DNA of 64,000 bases from Pseudomonas proteolytica (GCF_007858275.1 NZ_VFEV01000003.1:124001-188000), one strand, 5' to 3'; shown: positions 19,293 to 28,934, counted from the stretch's first letter. Notes: generated by a model not told the origin, from the letters alone. Translations and numbers: made by a program.

Positions 19293-19886
19293 CTAACTCA
19301 CCTGCTTGGCCAATTGGAAGTCCATGTATTCGTAAGCGATCCGTTGCGCCTGCTCCGTGTCGAAAGCGTCTCCCGACAGGGCGCCGCGCAACCACAAGCC
19401 GTCGATCAGGGCCGCCAGGCCTCGGGCTGCTTTGCGTGCGTGCGGCAGCGGTAGCACTCGGCGGAACTGGCAGCACAGGTTGGAATACAGACGTTGATCG
19501 TTGATCCGCTGCAACCTGTGCAAAGACGGGTGGTGCATGCTGGTGGCCCAGAAGGCCAGCCAGGTTTTCATTGCCGGTCCGTTGACCTGGCTGGCGTCGA
19601 AGTTGCCCTCGATGATCACCCGAAGGTGCGCCCGTGGGCTGTCGTCCTTCAGCGCAAGCCTGCGTTCGTGGACGTTCTCGATCAGCACATTCATCAGGTA
19701 CCGCATCGTTGCGGCGATCAGGCCATTCTTGTCCTGAAAGTAGTGACTGATGATGCCGTTCGAAACTCCGGCCAGACGGGCGATCAGCGCAATGCTGGCA
19801 TCTCCCATCCCAACCTGATCGATGGCCGTCAATGTGGCTTCGATCAACTGCTGGCGGCGTATGGGTTGCATACCGACCTTGGGCAT
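19293..19886 (-). CDS. betI: TetR-family repressor BetI
   Basis: This 197-residue TetR-type repressor has an N-terminal helix-turn-helix ([20 protein letters not shown], residues about 30-49) and a ligand domain typical of BetI. It represses the bet genes, and choline or betaine aldehyde relieves repression. AAGGAGAGG stands before the ATG. A 20-base perfect palindrome 70 bases upstream, between betI and betT, is the likely operator controlling both directions. Confidence 0.95.
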   Translation of the reverse strand: MPKVGMQPIRRQQLIEATLTAIDQVGMGDASIALIARLAGVSNGIISHYFQDKNGLIAATMRYLMNVLIENVHERRLALKDDSPRAHLRVIIEGNFDASQVNGPAMKTWLAFWATSMHHPSLHRLQRINDQRLYSNLCCQFRRVLPLPHARKAARGLAALIDGLWLRGALSGDAFDTEQAQRIAYEYMDFQLAKQVS

Positions 19887-19955
19887 GTAGCACCTCTCCT
19901 TAGGCCTGCCGACGGGCGTAAACGTTCGTCGGCTTGAGGGCCAGTCTATTTTGTT

Positions 19956-19975
19956 TTGATTGAACGTTCAATCAA
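19956..19975. promoter_or_regulatory. palindromic operator, probably BetI binding site
   Basis: TTGATTGAACGTTCAATCAA is a perfect 20-base palindrome in the divergent betI/betT gap. TetR-family repressors bind such palindromes, and position next to betI supports BetI as the binder. This is inferred, not shown. Confidence 0.75.
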
Positions 19976-20052
19976 CAAAGAATAAGATCTGCGACAAATG
20001 GTCGCTGCCTACAGGTATTTCCTACGTGTCGGCAGGCACATCTGACATCCGT

Positions 20053-20104
20053 AAAAACCCCTGAAACAGCCCGTCACAGCGCTTCGCTGGGGTTCGGGGT
20101 TTTT
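20053..20104. terminator. hairpin with AAAAACCCC/GGGGTTTTT arms upstream of betT
   Basis: AAAAACCCC at 20053-20061 pairs with GGGGTTTTT at 20096-20104, with a smaller GC-rich pairing between. It looks like a bidirectional intrinsic terminator but lies about 100 bases before betT, so it could instead be a leader hairpin if betT starts upstream. Function uncertain. The rest of the 19887-20207 gap shows only the BetI palindrome and no gene. Confidence 0.4.
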
Positions 20105-20207
20105 CGGGATGTCTTTATAACACCCGTCCGTCGACTGCCGAAAAATCGATGGCGCGGGTCAAGCGCTGCCTTGTGTCCTCTCTCGCACTGCCCGGAGCCT
20201 CTGTGCC

Positions 20208-22202
20208 ATGAGTTCTGCCTCTCTTATAAAGACCCCACCGGAAAAGGTGCGGGTCAACGGTTGGGTGTTCTACACCTCCACCGCGTTGATCCTGTTGTTG
20301 ACCGCCGTTCTGATCATCGCCCCGCAAGAGGCCGGCAGAATGCTGGGAGTCGCCCAGACCTGGCTCTCGAAAAGCTTTGGCTGGTACTACATGGTGGTCA
20401 TCGCCGCCTACCTGGTATTCGTGGTGGGCCTGGCGTTTTCCTCCTACGGCAAATTGAAGCTGGGCAGCAAGGCCGACACTCCAGACTTCAGCTACGGCGC
20501 CTGGGCCGGCATGTTGTTCTCTTCGGGCATCGGCATTTCGTTGCTGTACTTCGGCGCGTCCGAGCCGTTGGACCACTACTTCAACCCGCCTGAAGGCGCC
20601 GCCGCCACCCATATGGCCGCGCGCCAGGCGTTGCAGTTGACCTTCCTGCACTGGGGCCTGCATGGCTGGGCGATCTACGCGCTGGTCGGCCTGGCCGTGG
20701 CGTACTTTGCCTACCGGCATAACCAGCCGCTGGCGCTGCGTTCGGCGCTGTACCCATTGATGGGCGAGCGCTGGGTCAAAGGCGCGGCCGGTCACGCGGT
20801 GGACGGCTTCGGCATGTTCGTGACCCTGCTGGGCCTGGTGACGAACCTGGGGATTGGTTCGATGCAAGTGTCGTCCGGGTTGGAAAACCTGTTCGGCATG
20901 GAGCACAGCAACACCAACCTGCTGATCGTGATCATCGTGATGAGCACCGTGGCGACCATCGCTGCCGTGTCGGGCGTGGAGAACGGCATTCGCCGTCTGT
21001 CCAACCTCAACATTGTGTTGTTCAGCGGCCTGCTGATTTTTGTGCTGCTGTTTGGCCCGACCCTGCACCTGCTCAACGGCTTTGTGCAGAACATCGGCGA
21101 CTACATGAACGGCCTGGTGCTCAAGACCTTCGACCTGTACGTGTACGAAGGCGATGGCGAGAAATCCGAGCGCTGGATGGGCCTGTGGACCCTGTTCTAC
21201 TGGGCCTGGTGGATTTCCTGGGCGCCATTCGTGGGCATGTTCATCGCGCGTATTTCCCGTGGCCGTACCGTGCGTGAACTGGTGGCGGGCGTACTGCTGA
21301 TTCCGCTGGGCTTTACCCTGGCGTGGCTGTCGATCTTCGGCAACTCGGCCCTGGACCTGGTGCTCAACCATGGGGCCGTGGAGCTGGGCAAGACCGCGCT
21401 GGAGCAACCCTCCATGGCGATCTACCAGTTGCTGGAATACTACCCGGCGTCGAAAGTGGTGATCGGCGTGTCGATCTTTGTCGGCTTTGTGCTGTTCCTG
21501 ACGCCGGCGGATTCCGGCGCGGTGATGATGGCCAACCTGTCGTGCAAAGGCGGCAACGTGGATGAGGATGCGCCGCACTGGCTGCGGATCTTCTGGTCGG
21601 CGGTGATCACCCTGGTGACCATCGGTTTGCTGTTTGCCGGTAACTTCGAAGCCATGCAGACCATGGTGGTGCTGGCGGGCTTGCCGTTCTCGGTGGTGCT
21701 GATCTTCTTTATGTTCGGTTTGCACAAGGCCATGCGCCAGGACGTGGCCATCGAACAGGAGCAGGCGCAATTGGCCGAACGCGGCCGTCGTGGTTTCAGC
21801 GAGCGCCTGACTGCCCAGGACCTGCAACCGAGCCAGGCTGTGGTGCAGCGCTTCATGGACAAGAAAGTCACCCCGGCGCTGGAAGAAGCGGCCGTGGCGT
21901 TGCGCGCCCAGGGGCTGGATGTGCAGACACTGTTGGGTAAATCCAAGCGCTGCATTGGCGTGCGGATCGAGATGGAAGGCAACCCGTTTGTCTACGAGGT
22001 GAGCCTGGATGGCTACCTGGCGGCGCCGAGTGAGTCGATCGAAGCGCACGAGGAGCGTGCGCGCTACTACCGCGCCGAGGTCTACCTGCACAACGGCGGT
22101 CAGGAATACGACCTGATGGGCTTCACCCAGGAACAGATCACCCGGGATGTGCTCGATCAGTTTGAAAGCCATCGGCAGCTCCTTGGCCGTGTCTATAGCT
22201 GA
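20208..22202 (+). CDS. betT: choline transporter BetT (BCCT family)
   Basis: This 664-residue BCCT-family transporter has about 12 membrane helices. The BCCT signature is in helices 7-8: WTLFYWAWWISWAPFVGMFI (21186-21245). A long hydrophilic C-terminal tail (about residues 505-664) is the osmosensing extension of BetT-type high-affinity choline transporters. It is divergent from betI and shares the likely BetI operator. A sodium or proton gradient should drive uptake; choline as substrate follows from family and context. Confidence 0.93.
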   Translation: MSSASLIKTPPEKVRVNGWVFYTSTALILLLTAVLIIAPQEAGRMLGVAQTWLSKSFGWYYMVVIAAYLVFVVGLAFSSYGKLKLGSKADTPDFSYGAWAGMLFSSGIGISLLYFGASEPLDHYFNPPEGAAATHMAARQALQLTFLHWGLHGWAIYALVGLAVAYFAYRHNQPLALRSALYPLMGERWVKGAAGHAVDGFGMFVTLLGLVTNLGIGSMQVSSGLENLFGMEHSNTNLLIVIIVMSTVATIAAVSGVENGIRRLSNLNIVLFSGLLIFVLLFGPTLHLLNGFVQNIGDYMNGLVLKTFDLYVYEGDGEKSERWMGLWTLFYWAWWISWAPFVGMFIARISRGRTVRELVAGVLLIPLGFTLAWLSIFGNSALDLVLNHGAVELGKTALEQPSMAIYQLLEYYPASKVVIGVSIFVGFVLFLTPADSGAVMMANLSCKGGNVDEDAPHWLRIFWSAVITLVTIGLLFAGNFEAMQTMVVLAGLPFSVVLIFFMFGLHKAMRQDVAIEQEQAQLAERGRRGFSERLTAQDLQPSQAVVQRFMDKKVTPALEEAAVALRAQGLDVQTLLGKSKRCIGVRIEMEGNPFVYEVSLDGYLAAPSESIEAHEERARYYRAEVYLHNGGQEYDLMGFTQEQITRDVLDQFESHRQLLGRVYS

Positions 22203-22260
22203 TAAAAGCCGGCGGTGTCGTCACTGACACCGCCTGTTCAAACTTGGCAATGCGATCAAA

Positions 22261-22360
22261 TGTAGGAGCGAGCTTGCTCGCGAAAAACGTCAACGATAAC
22301 GCGTGTTTCCTGGAGGAACCCGGTGCCTGTGAGTTTTTCGCGAGCAAGCTCGCTCCTACA
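22261..22360. repeat. REPIN (GCGAGCTTGCTCGCGAA type)
   Basis: Inverted arms TGTAGGAGCGAGCTTGCTCG and complement fill the convergent gap between betT and cbcV. Confidence 0.88.
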
Positions 22361-22386
22361 TTGATCCAGTTCCTTCAGTTGGGTCT

Positions 22387-23565
22387 TCAGCCCAGGTTCT
22401 TGCCCAGCAGGGCGTGGTACAGCTCGCTGTCCCCCAGAATCCCCACCACCTTGTTGTTGTCGTGCAGCACCAGCTTGTTGCCGGTCTGGTAGCGAATCTG
22501 CAACGCGTCACGCATGCCGATATTCGAATCCACCAACGTCGGCAACCGCCCCAGGCCTTCCACGGCTTGGCCCGGCGCCCAGTTCTGCAGGTTCATCGCT
22601 ACGCCATTTTGCCGCGCGCCCTGGATGGTGTTGCCTTCGGCCAGGTCCAGCCACGAGTCGCCGCCCGGATCCAGGCATACCGAACCGTTGACCCGCTTGC
22701 AGTTGTCCAGGGTGCGCATCAGGCTGCGGCCGCACAAAACGTTGAGCGGGTTGGTATGGGCGACGAACGTGCGCACATAGTCATCCGCCGGGTTCAGCAC
22801 GATCTCTTCCGGCACGCTGTACTGGATGATCTTGCCGTCTTTCATGATCGCGATACGGCTGCCCAGCTTGAGTGCCTCGTCGAGGTCGTGGCTGACGAAC
22901 ACGATGGTCTTGCTCAGCTTGCGTTGCAGCTCCAGCAATTCGTCCTGCAGGCCCTGGCGGATCAGCGGGTCGAGGGCCGAGAACGGTTCGTCCATCAGCA
23001 GGATATCGGCGTCCATCGCCAGGGCGCGGGCCAGGCCGACGCGCTGCTGCATACCGCCTGAGAGTTCGTCGGGTTTCTTGTTGCGCCATTGGGTCAGGCC
23101 GACCAGTTCGAGCTTTTCGTCCACCAGCTTGCGCCGCTCCTTCTCGGGGCGACCCTGCATCTCCAGGCCAAAGCTGATGTTTTCGCGCACAGTCAGCCAA
23201 GGCATCAGGGCGAACTTCTGGAACACCATAGCGATGCGCTTGGTGCGCATCATTTTCAGCTCTGCCGGAGTGCACGAAGCGATGTCGATCTGGCGACCTT
23301 CATGCTCCACAAACAACTGGCCACGGCTCACGGTGTTAAGGCCGTTGATACAGCGCAACAGGCTCGACTTGCCGGAACCGGACAGGCCCATCAACACGCA
23401 GATCTCGCCTTTCTCGATATCCAGGCTGGCTTTTTCCACGCCGACAATCTGCCCGGTCTTTTTCAGGATTTCGTTGCGGTGCATCCCCTCGTCCAACAGC
23501 TTGAGGGCTTCGCGTGGGTCTTTGGAGAAGATCACATCGACATTGTCGAATCGGATAATGCTCAT
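22387..23565 (-). CDS. cbcV: choline/betaine/carnitine ABC transporter ATP-binding protein CbcV
   Basis: This 392-residue ABC ATPase of the ProV/OpuA class has Walker A GLSGSGKSS, signature LSGGMQQRVGLARAL, Walker B ILLMDEPFSALDP and the H-loop VSHDLDEA. A C-terminal extension of about 120 residues has a weak CBS-like character. Its start overlaps the cbcW stop (ATGA), giving tight coupling in cbcX-cbcW-cbcV. It powers import of quaternary ammonium compounds delivered by CbcX and related binding proteins. Confidence 0.95.
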   Translation of the reverse strand: MSIIRFDNVDVIFSKDPREALKLLDEGMHRNEILKKTGQIVGVEKASLDIEKGEICVLMGLSGSGKSSLLRCINGLNTVSRGQLFVEHEGRQIDIASCTPAELKMMRTKRIAMVFQKFALMPWLTVRENISFGLEMQGRPEKERRKLVDEKLELVGLTQWRNKKPDELSGGMQQRVGLARALAMDADILLMDEPFSALDPLIRQGLQDELLELQRKLSKTIVFVSHDLDEALKLGSRIAIMKDGKIIQYSVPEEIVLNPADDYVRTFVAHTNPLNVLCGRSLMRTLDNCKRVNGSVCLDPGGDSWLDLAEGNTIQGARQNGVAMNLQNWAPGQAVEGLGRLPTLVDSNIGMRDALQIRYQTGNKLVLHDNNKVVGILGDSELYHALLGKNLG

Positions 23566-24407
23566 GCATCACCCCCTACTTTGGCATCGGGTTGTTTGCA
23601 GATACGGTCGAGCATGATGGCCAGCAGCACAATCGCCAGGCCCGCTTCAAAGCCCAGGGAAATGTCGGCGGTGTTCAGCGCGTTGACCACGGGTTTGCCG
23701 AGGCCGTCGGCGCCCACCAGGGCCGCGATCACCACCATCGACAACGACAGCATGATGCATTGGGTAATACCGGCAGCAATGCTCGGCATGGCGTGGGGCA
23801 GTTCGATGCGCGAGAGCAGTTGGCGGCGCGAGCAGCCAAAGGCCTTGCCGGCGTCCATCAGTTCTTGCGGTACATCGCGGATGCCCAGGTAGGTCAGGCG
23901 GATTGGCGCGGCGATCGCGAACACCACCGTGGAGATCAGCCCGGGCACCACTCCCAGCCCGAAAAGGGTCAGGGTCGGGATCAGGTAGACGAAGGTCGGC
24001 ACGGTCTGCATCAGGTCGAGCACCGGGCGCATCATCGTGTAGAACATCGGTTTGTGCGCGGCAACGATGCCCAGCGGCACGCCGATCAACACGCAAACCA
24101 GGGTGGCGAAGAGCACCTGGGCCAGGGTCTCCATGGTTTCCTGCCAGTACCCCAGGTTGAGGATCAACAGGAAGGAGACGATGACAAAAACAGTCAGCCC
24201 CCATTTACGTTGAATGTAGTGTGCAAGCAGCGCAATCAGACCGATCAATGCCAGCGGATTGAACCAGGTCAGCGCGAACGTCACGCCGTGGATCATCGTT
24301 TCCAGTGTCGATGCGATCGCGTCGAAATAATCGGCGCCGTTCTGCGTCAACCATTCGACGAAGGCAGCGATGTACTGGCCTAGGGGGATTTTCTGTTCAG
24401 TCAGCAT
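23562..24407 (-). CDS. cbcW: choline/betaine/carnitine ABC transporter permease CbcW
   Basis: This roughly 281-residue ProW-type permease has six or so membrane helices and the EAA-type cytoplasmic loop (MDAGKAFGCSRRQLLSRIEL) that contacts the ATPase. Start choice is uncertain: ATG 24407 gives MLTEQKIPLGQ, ATG 24425 adds six residues, and a GTG at 24455 would sit inside a strong hairpin and is unlikely. It lies between cbcX and cbcV in one operon. Confidence 0.93.
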   Translation of the reverse strand: MLTEQKIPLGQYIAAFVEWLTQNGADYFDAIASTLETMIHGVTFALTWFNPLALIGLIALLAHYIQRKWGLTVFVIVSFLLILNLGYWQETMETLAQVLFATLVCVLIGVPLGIVAAHKPMFYTMMRPVLDLMQTVPTFVYLIPTLTLFGLGVVPGLISTVVFAIAAPIRLTYLGIRDVPQELMDAGKAFGCSRRQLLSRIELPHAMPSIAAGITQCIMLSLSMVVIAALVGADGLGKPVVNALNTADISLGFEAGLAIVLLAIMLDRICKQPDAKVGGDA

Positions 24408-24442
24408 GGTAGTGAATGTCCACATGCGAATAGGGAAAACAT

Positions 24443-24466
24443 CCTGGGCCGGCACGCCGGCCCAGG
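24443..24466 (-). terminator. intercistronic hairpin between cbcX and cbcW
   Basis: CCTGGGCCGG (24443-24452) and its exact complement CCGGCCCAGG (24457-24466) form a perfect 10-base-pair stem with a four-base loop just after the cbcX stop. In the cbcX direction the stem is followed by a short T-rich run (ATGTTTTCCC). It could act as a partial terminator or 3' stabiliser that keeps CbcX in excess over CbcW and CbcV. Confidence 0.7.
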
Positions 24467-24474
24467 GTCAGCGA

Positions 24475-25422
24475 TTACTTGTCGAGATAGGCTTTTACGG
24501 CGGCAAGTCCTGGTTTGCCATCAAGGGTGGTGACCCCGGCGAGCCAGGTGTCGAGTACTTGTGGGTTTTTCTTCAGCCAGGCCTTGGCGGCGGCATCGGG
24601 TTTGATTTTGTCGTCGAGGACGTTACCCATCAGGGTGCTTTCCATGTCCAGGGTGAACACCAGGTTTTTCAGCAACTGGCCCACGTTGCTGCATTCCTCG
24701 GAGTAGCCCTTGCGGGTGTTGGTGTAGATGGTGGCCTGGCCGTAGTTGGGGCCGAACGAATCGTCACCCCCGGTCAGGTATTTCATCTTGAAGCGCGTGT
24801 TCATCGGATGCGGTTCCCAGCCGAGGAACACGATGGCCTTGTCGCGTTTGCTGGCGCGCTCGACCTGGGAGAGCATCCCAGCTTCGCTGGATTCGACGAT
24901 CTTGAAACCGGCCGATTTCAAGCCAAAGGCGTCTTTGTCGATCAGTGTCTGAATGGTGCGGTTGCCGTCATTGCCAGGCTCGATGCCGTAGATCTTGCCA
25001 TCCAGTTCGTCCTTGAATTTAGTGATATCGGCGAAGTCTTTCAGGCCCTTGTCGTACAGCGCTTGTGGCACTGCCAGGGTGTACTTGGCGTTTTCCAGGT
25101 TGGCGCGCACGGTTTCCACGGTGCCGGCATCACGGTACTGCTTGATGTCGTTCTCCATGGTCGGCATCCAGTTGCCGAGGAAGATATCCATGTTCTTGCC
25201 GTCGGCCAGGGACTTGTAGGTCACGGGTACGGAAATCATCGTGGTGCGGGGCTTGTAGCCCAGGCCCTTGAGGATCTCGCTGGTGGTGGCGGTAGTGACG
25301 GTGATATCGGTCCAGCCGACATCGGAGAAGTTGACGGTACTGCACTGCTCGGGATCAGCAGCCTGGGCCGCAAGGGGAAGACTCAGCATGGCTGCCAACA
25401 ACAACGGGGGGGAACCTTTCAT
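24475..25422 (-). CDS. cbcX: choline ABC transporter substrate-binding protein CbcX
   Basis: This 315-residue periplasmic protein has a signal peptide cleaved near residue 21 (...LAAQA-AD) and an OpuAC/ProX-type domain. Family stretches include [34 protein letters not shown], and FLGWEPHPMN, whose aromatic residues form the cation-pi box for quaternary ammonium ligands. AGGAG precedes the ATG. It is the first gene of cbcXWV, divergent from the serine dehydratase gene. Confidence 0.95.
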   Translation of the reverse strand: MKGSPPLLLAAMLSLPLAAQAADPEQCSTVNFSDVGWTDITVTTATTSEILKGLGYKPRTTMISVPVTYKSLADGKNMDIFLGNWMPTMENDIKQYRDAGTVETVRANLENAKYTLAVPQALYDKGLKDFADITKFKDELDGKIYGIEPGNDGNRTIQTLIDKDAFGLKSAGFKIVESSEAGMLSQVERASKRDKAIVFLGWEPHPMNTRFKMKYLTGGDDSFGPNYGQATIYTNTRKGYSEECSNVGQLLKNLVFTLDMESTLMGNVLDDKIKPDAAAKAWLKKNPQVLDTWLAGVTTLDGKPGLAAVKAYLDK

Positions 25423-25571
25423 GGGTTTGGACTCCTGGTGTTTTTCCGGCGGTGCTTGACCGCGCTTATAAGTGTTGCAGTTGGGGCGTGCGAGCTAGGT
25501 GCCGCCTCGGTGCCTTGCAAACGAGTCGAGACTGATCATGTACCAGTGAAAATCTGACGCCTACAGGGTGC

Positions 25572-25604
25572 GTCGTATCCAGTACAGGGATGGTCGTATC
25601 CAGT
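25572..25604. promoter_or_regulatory. tandem GTCGTATCCAGT direct repeat, candidate GbdR site
   Basis: GTCGTATCCAGT occurs at 25572-25583 and again at 25593-25604, spaced 21 bases start to start (two helical turns), the arrangement bound by AraC-type dimers. It lies in the 427-base divergent cbcX/sdaB gap, which otherwise shows no gene. GbdR is the natural candidate, inferred from context. Confidence 0.6.
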
Positions 25605-25849
25605 GTCGGTGACGTCGCTTACAGGTTTTTCCACAGGCAAAACTGCACTTTTTCTCGATCTGTACCGCCAAAAACGGCGATTACGCCCCATTGCGCGGGG
25701 ACGACGCTGGTGAGCATGGGTATGTCGGTGTGAGACGCCGGACGGCGCAGCGAAAGCTTGATGATGCGGCCATCTGGGCGACTTGAGCGTAGCAGCTCCG
25801 CCACCAGGCGTTATTGCGCCTGGACTGTGCTATCGAGGAGTTTCGCGCA

Positions 25850-27226
25850 ATGGCTATCAGCGTTTTCGACCTGTTCAAGATTGGCATCGGGCCGTCCAGT
25901 TCCCACACCGTCGGCCCCATGCGTGCCGCGGCGTTGTTTGTGCAAAACCTGCGTGAACGTGCTCTTTTGGAACAGGTGCAGCGCGTCGAAGTTCAGCTGT
26001 ATGGCTCGCTGTCGGCCACCGGCATCGGCCATGGCAGCGACAACGCGGTGATCATGGGGCTGATGGGCGAATGGCCGGACGCGATTGATCCGTCGCAGAT
26101 CGGCCTGCGCATCGAGACCCTGCGCCAGACGCAGACGCTGCTGCTGGACAACCGCGTGCCGGTGCCCTTTGTATGGGCGCGGGACATGCGCCTGATCGAC
26201 GAAAACCTGCCGTTCCATCCCAATGCCATGACCCTGGTGGTCTACGGCGCCCAGACCGAATTGCATCGCGATACCTACTATTCGGTGGGGGGCGGTTTTG
26301 TGGTGGATGAAGCCCAGGCGCGCAGCGGCGTGGCCGATATGGACCGCACCGAGTTGCCCTATGATTTTTCCAGCGCGGTGGAGCTGTTGCAGTTGTGTAA
26401 CACCCACAACCTGCGCGTTGCGCAATTGATGCTGGCCAACGAAAAGGTCTGGCGCTCGGAGGAAGAAATCCGCAGTGGCCTGATGAAGCTCTGGCGCGCC
26501 ATGCAGGACTGCGTCGAGCAGGGCCTCAAGCACGAAGGCATCCTGCCCGGCGGCCTGAATGTGCGCCGCCGCGCAGCCAAGTTGCACCGCAGCCTGCAGG
26601 AATTGGGCAAGCCGAATGTGATCGGCTCGACCTTGAGCGCCATGGAATGGGTCAACCTGTTCGCCCTGGCCGTCAACGAAGAAAATGCCGCCGGTGGGCG
26701 CATGGTCACCGCACCGACCAATGGCGCGGCGGGGATCATTCCGGCGGTGCTGCATTACTTCATGAAGTTCAGTGAGCAAGTCACCGAGGCCAACGTGGTG
26801 GACTACTTCCTCGGTGCGGCGGCCATCGGCATCCTGTGTAAAAAGAACGCTTCGATCTCCGGTGCCGAAGTGGGTTGCCAGGGTGAAGTCGGCTCGGCCT
26901 GCGCCATGGCCGCGGCGGGGCTTGCCGAGATTCTTGGCGCAACCCCGGAGCAGGTGTGCAACGCCGCCGAAATCGGCCTGGAACACAACCTGGGCCTGAC
27001 CTGCGACCCGGTGGGCGGCCTGGTGCAAGTGCCGTGCATCGAGCGCAACGCGATAGCGGCGGTCAAGGCGATCAACGCGGCGCAGATGGCCTTGCGTGGC
27101 GACGGCCAGCACTTTATCTCCCTGGACCGAGTGATCCGCACCATGCGCGATACCGGCGCGGACATGCATGACAAGTACAAGGAAACATCGCGGGGTGGGT
27201 TGGCGGTGAGTGCCGTCGAATGCTGA
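25850..27226 (+). CDS. sdaB: L-serine dehydratase (iron-sulfur type)
   Basis: This 458-residue single-chain L-serine ammonia-lyase deaminates serine to pyruvate and ammonia. The N-terminal beta domain opens with [20 protein letters not shown]. The alpha domain has the conserved [17 protein letters not shown] and cluster cysteines in [18 protein letters not shown] and [15 protein letters not shown] precedes ATG 25850. In this cluster it removes the serine made from betaine-derived glycine by GlyA, ending the choline pathway at pyruvate. Confidence 0.95.
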   Translation: MAISVFDLFKIGIGPSSSHTVGPMRAAALFVQNLRERALLEQVQRVEVQLYGSLSATGIGHGSDNAVIMGLMGEWPDAIDPSQIGLRIETLRQTQTLLLDNRVPVPFVWARDMRLIDENLPFHPNAMTLVVYGAQTELHRDTYYSVGGGFVVDEAQARSGVADMDRTELPYDFSSAVELLQLCNTHNLRVAQLMLANEKVWRSEEEIRSGLMKLWRAMQDCVEQGLKHEGILPGGLNVRRRAAKLHRSLQELGKPNVIGSTLSAMEWVNLFALAVNEENAAGGRMVTAPTNGAAGIIPAVLHYFMKFSEQVTEANVVDYFLGAAAIGILCKKNASISGAEVGCQGEVGSACAMAAAGLAEILGATPEQVCNAAEIGLEHNLGLTCDPVGGLVQVPCIERNAIAAVKAINAAQMALRGDGQHFISLDRVIRTMRDTGADMHDKYKETSRGGLAVSAVEC

Positions 27227-27238
27227 GACCGAGTCGCC

Positions 27239-27317
27239 TGCATCGCAGGCAAGCCAGCTCCCACAAAAGTAATTTGTGAATACATTCAAATGTGGGAGTG
27301 GGCTTGCCCGCGATGGC
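27239..27317. repeat. REPIN with unlike arms after sdaB
   Basis: The left arm (GCATCGCAGGCAAGCCAGC) and right arm (GTGGGCTTGCCCGCGATGGC) are of different subtypes. The flank AGACCGAGTCGCCTGCATCG is the same as at the REPIN after soxA (59961-60037), so the two share a recent origin. The remaining 27318-27600 shows no gene. Confidence 0.85.
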
Positions 27318-27613
27318 GGTAGTTCAAACAACACTGCTCATAAAGTGAACACTCCAACCAAAATCGCCACCTTTTAGCGCGTCGCAAATAGATAAGTAGC
27401 TTGCGAACGATCTCCCTCCCTACCACCCGTCACCTGTGCGTGTGGTGACACACTTTTCCTACGCCCTGAAAGCGCCTTCCCACAAGTGCTACCGATCTGC
27501 TCACAGACCTTGAGCGTAGGCTTTTTCCGAGTCATATCCTCACGCCGGGCGTGGGCTTATATAGACACCTCAACAGGTCGTTTTCAGGAGTTATTGAATA
27601 CCTATTCAACTTT

Positions 27614-27628
27614 AGGCATGGCATTTGC
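27614..27628 (+). promoter_or_regulatory. candidate sigma-54 promoter of gbdR
   Basis: AGGCATGGCATTTGC has GG and GC exactly ten bases apart and agrees with the sigma-54 consensus TGGCAC-N5-TTGC except at its first and sixth bases. Transcription would begin near 27640, about 85 bases before the gbdR ATG. Involvement of nitrogen and carbon regulators in choline catabolism of P. aeruginosa makes this plausible, but the assignment is inference. Confidence 0.5.
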
Positions 27629-27724
27629 TCTATCAATCCAAAGCCTCTCTCCTGATGGATGAAGAGTGCAATAACAAGAGCCTCGCCTGAGGCCATCACC
27701 TGCTTTGTGTGAGGAGATACCGCG

Positions 27725-28828
27725 ATGACGTCGTTCAACTCCGGGGCCCAACCCCAGAACCGTGCGCCTCAATCCATCGGCTTTTTGCTGCTGGACAATT
27801 TCACGCTGATTTCCCTGGCGTCCGCAGTCGAACCGCTGCGCATGGCCAACCAATTGTCTGGCCGCGAGCTGTATCGCTGGACCACCTTGAGCGTCGACGG
27901 CAACCAGGTATGGGCCAGCGATGGCCTGCAAATCACCCCCGATTGCTCCATGCACAAAGCCCCAGCCCTGGACACCGTGATTGTTTGCGGTGGCGTGGGT
28001 ATCCAGCGCACCGTGACCCGCGAACATGTGTCGTGGCTGCAAAGCCAGGCGCGCCAGTCCCGTCGCCTCGGCGCGGTGTGCACCGGTAGCTGGGCCCTGG
28101 CCTGCGCCGGCCTGCTCGACGGGTTTGATTGCAGCGTGCACTGGGAATGCCTGGCATCGATGCAGGAAGCCTTCCCACGGGTGTCGATGAGCACGCGCTT
28201 GTTTACCCTCGACCGCAATCGCTTCACCAGTTCGGGCGGCACCGCGCCGCTGGACATGATGCTGCACCTGATCAGCCGCGACCACGGTCGTGAGCTGTCG
28301 GCGGCGATTTCCGAGATGTTCGTGTACGAGCGCATCCGCAACGAACAGGATCACCAGCGCGTGCCGCTCAAGCACATGCTCGGCACCAACCAGCCGAAGC
28401 TGCAGGAAATTGTCGCGCTGATGGAAGCCAACCTGGAGGAGCCGATCGACCTCGATGAACTGGCCGTGTACGTCGCCGTCTCGCGGCGTCAACTGGAGCG
28501 GCTGTTCCAGAAATACCTGCACTGCTCGCCGTCGCGCTACTACCTCAAGCTGCGCCTGATTCGTGCGCGGCAGTTGCTCAAGCAAACGCCGATGTCGATC
28601 ATCGAAGTGGCCTCGGTGTGCGGGTTTGTGTCCACGCCGCACTTCTCCAAGTGCTACCGCGAATACTTCGGCATTCCGCCACGGGATGAACGCGTAGGTT
28701 CCAACACCACCCAGCAAGTGGCGATGATGCCGATCCCGCAGGCGTTGGTGTTGTCACCGTTGGCCGGGCCGATGTCGGCGTTGAGCCAGGCGCGCAATGA
28801 GTCGACGTTTGCCAGTGTAAGGCTGTAG
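27725..28828 (+). CDS. gbdR: AraC-type regulator GbdR (glycine betaine/dimethylglycine responsive)
   Basis: This 367-residue regulator has an N-terminal DJ-1/PfpI (GATase1-like) ligand domain (about residues 15-200) and a C-terminal AraC double helix-turn-helix (about 225-325; SRRQLERLFQKY and SIIEVASVCGFVSTPHFSKC). Length equals P. aeruginosa GbdR. GbdR senses glycine betaine and dimethylglycine and activates the gbc, dgc, sox, cbc and related genes. GAGGAG precedes the ATG. A candidate sigma-54 promoter lies about 100 bases upstream. Confidence 0.95.
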   Translation: MTSFNSGAQPQNRAPQSIGFLLLDNFTLISLASAVEPLRMANQLSGRELYRWTTLSVDGNQVWASDGLQITPDCSMHKAPALDTVIVCGGVGIQRTVTREHVSWLQSQARQSRRLGAVCTGSWALACAGLLDGFDCSVHWECLASMQEAFPRVSMSTRLFTLDRNRFTSSGGTAPLDMMLHLISRDHGRELSAAISEMFVYERIRNEQDHQRVPLKHMLGTNQPKLQEIVALMEANLEEPIDLDELAVYVAVSRRQLERLFQKYLHCSPSRYYLKLRLIRARQLLKQTPMSIIEVASVCGFVSTPHFSKCYREYFGIPPRDERVGSNTTQQVAMMPIPQALVLSPLAGPMSALSQARNESTFASVRL

Positions 28829-28842
28829 ACCGAGGCGTCTGT

Positions 28843-28930
28843 ATTCGCGAGCAAGCCCGCTCCCACATTTGACCGAGTTCCACCTTTGAAATGCAGTCAA
28901 ATGTGGGAGCGGGCTTGCTCGCGAATGCGG
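28843..28930. repeat. REPIN (GCGGGCTTGCTCGCGAA type)
   Basis: Inverted arms fill the convergent gap between gbdR and the small conserved gene at 28935. Confidence 0.88.
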
Positions 28931-28934
28931 TGTA

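Noticed and set aside
20115..22172. 685-residue open frame opposite betT
   Set aside because: It is antisense to a well-supported transporter, with His/Gln/Arg-rich composition typical of shadow frames.
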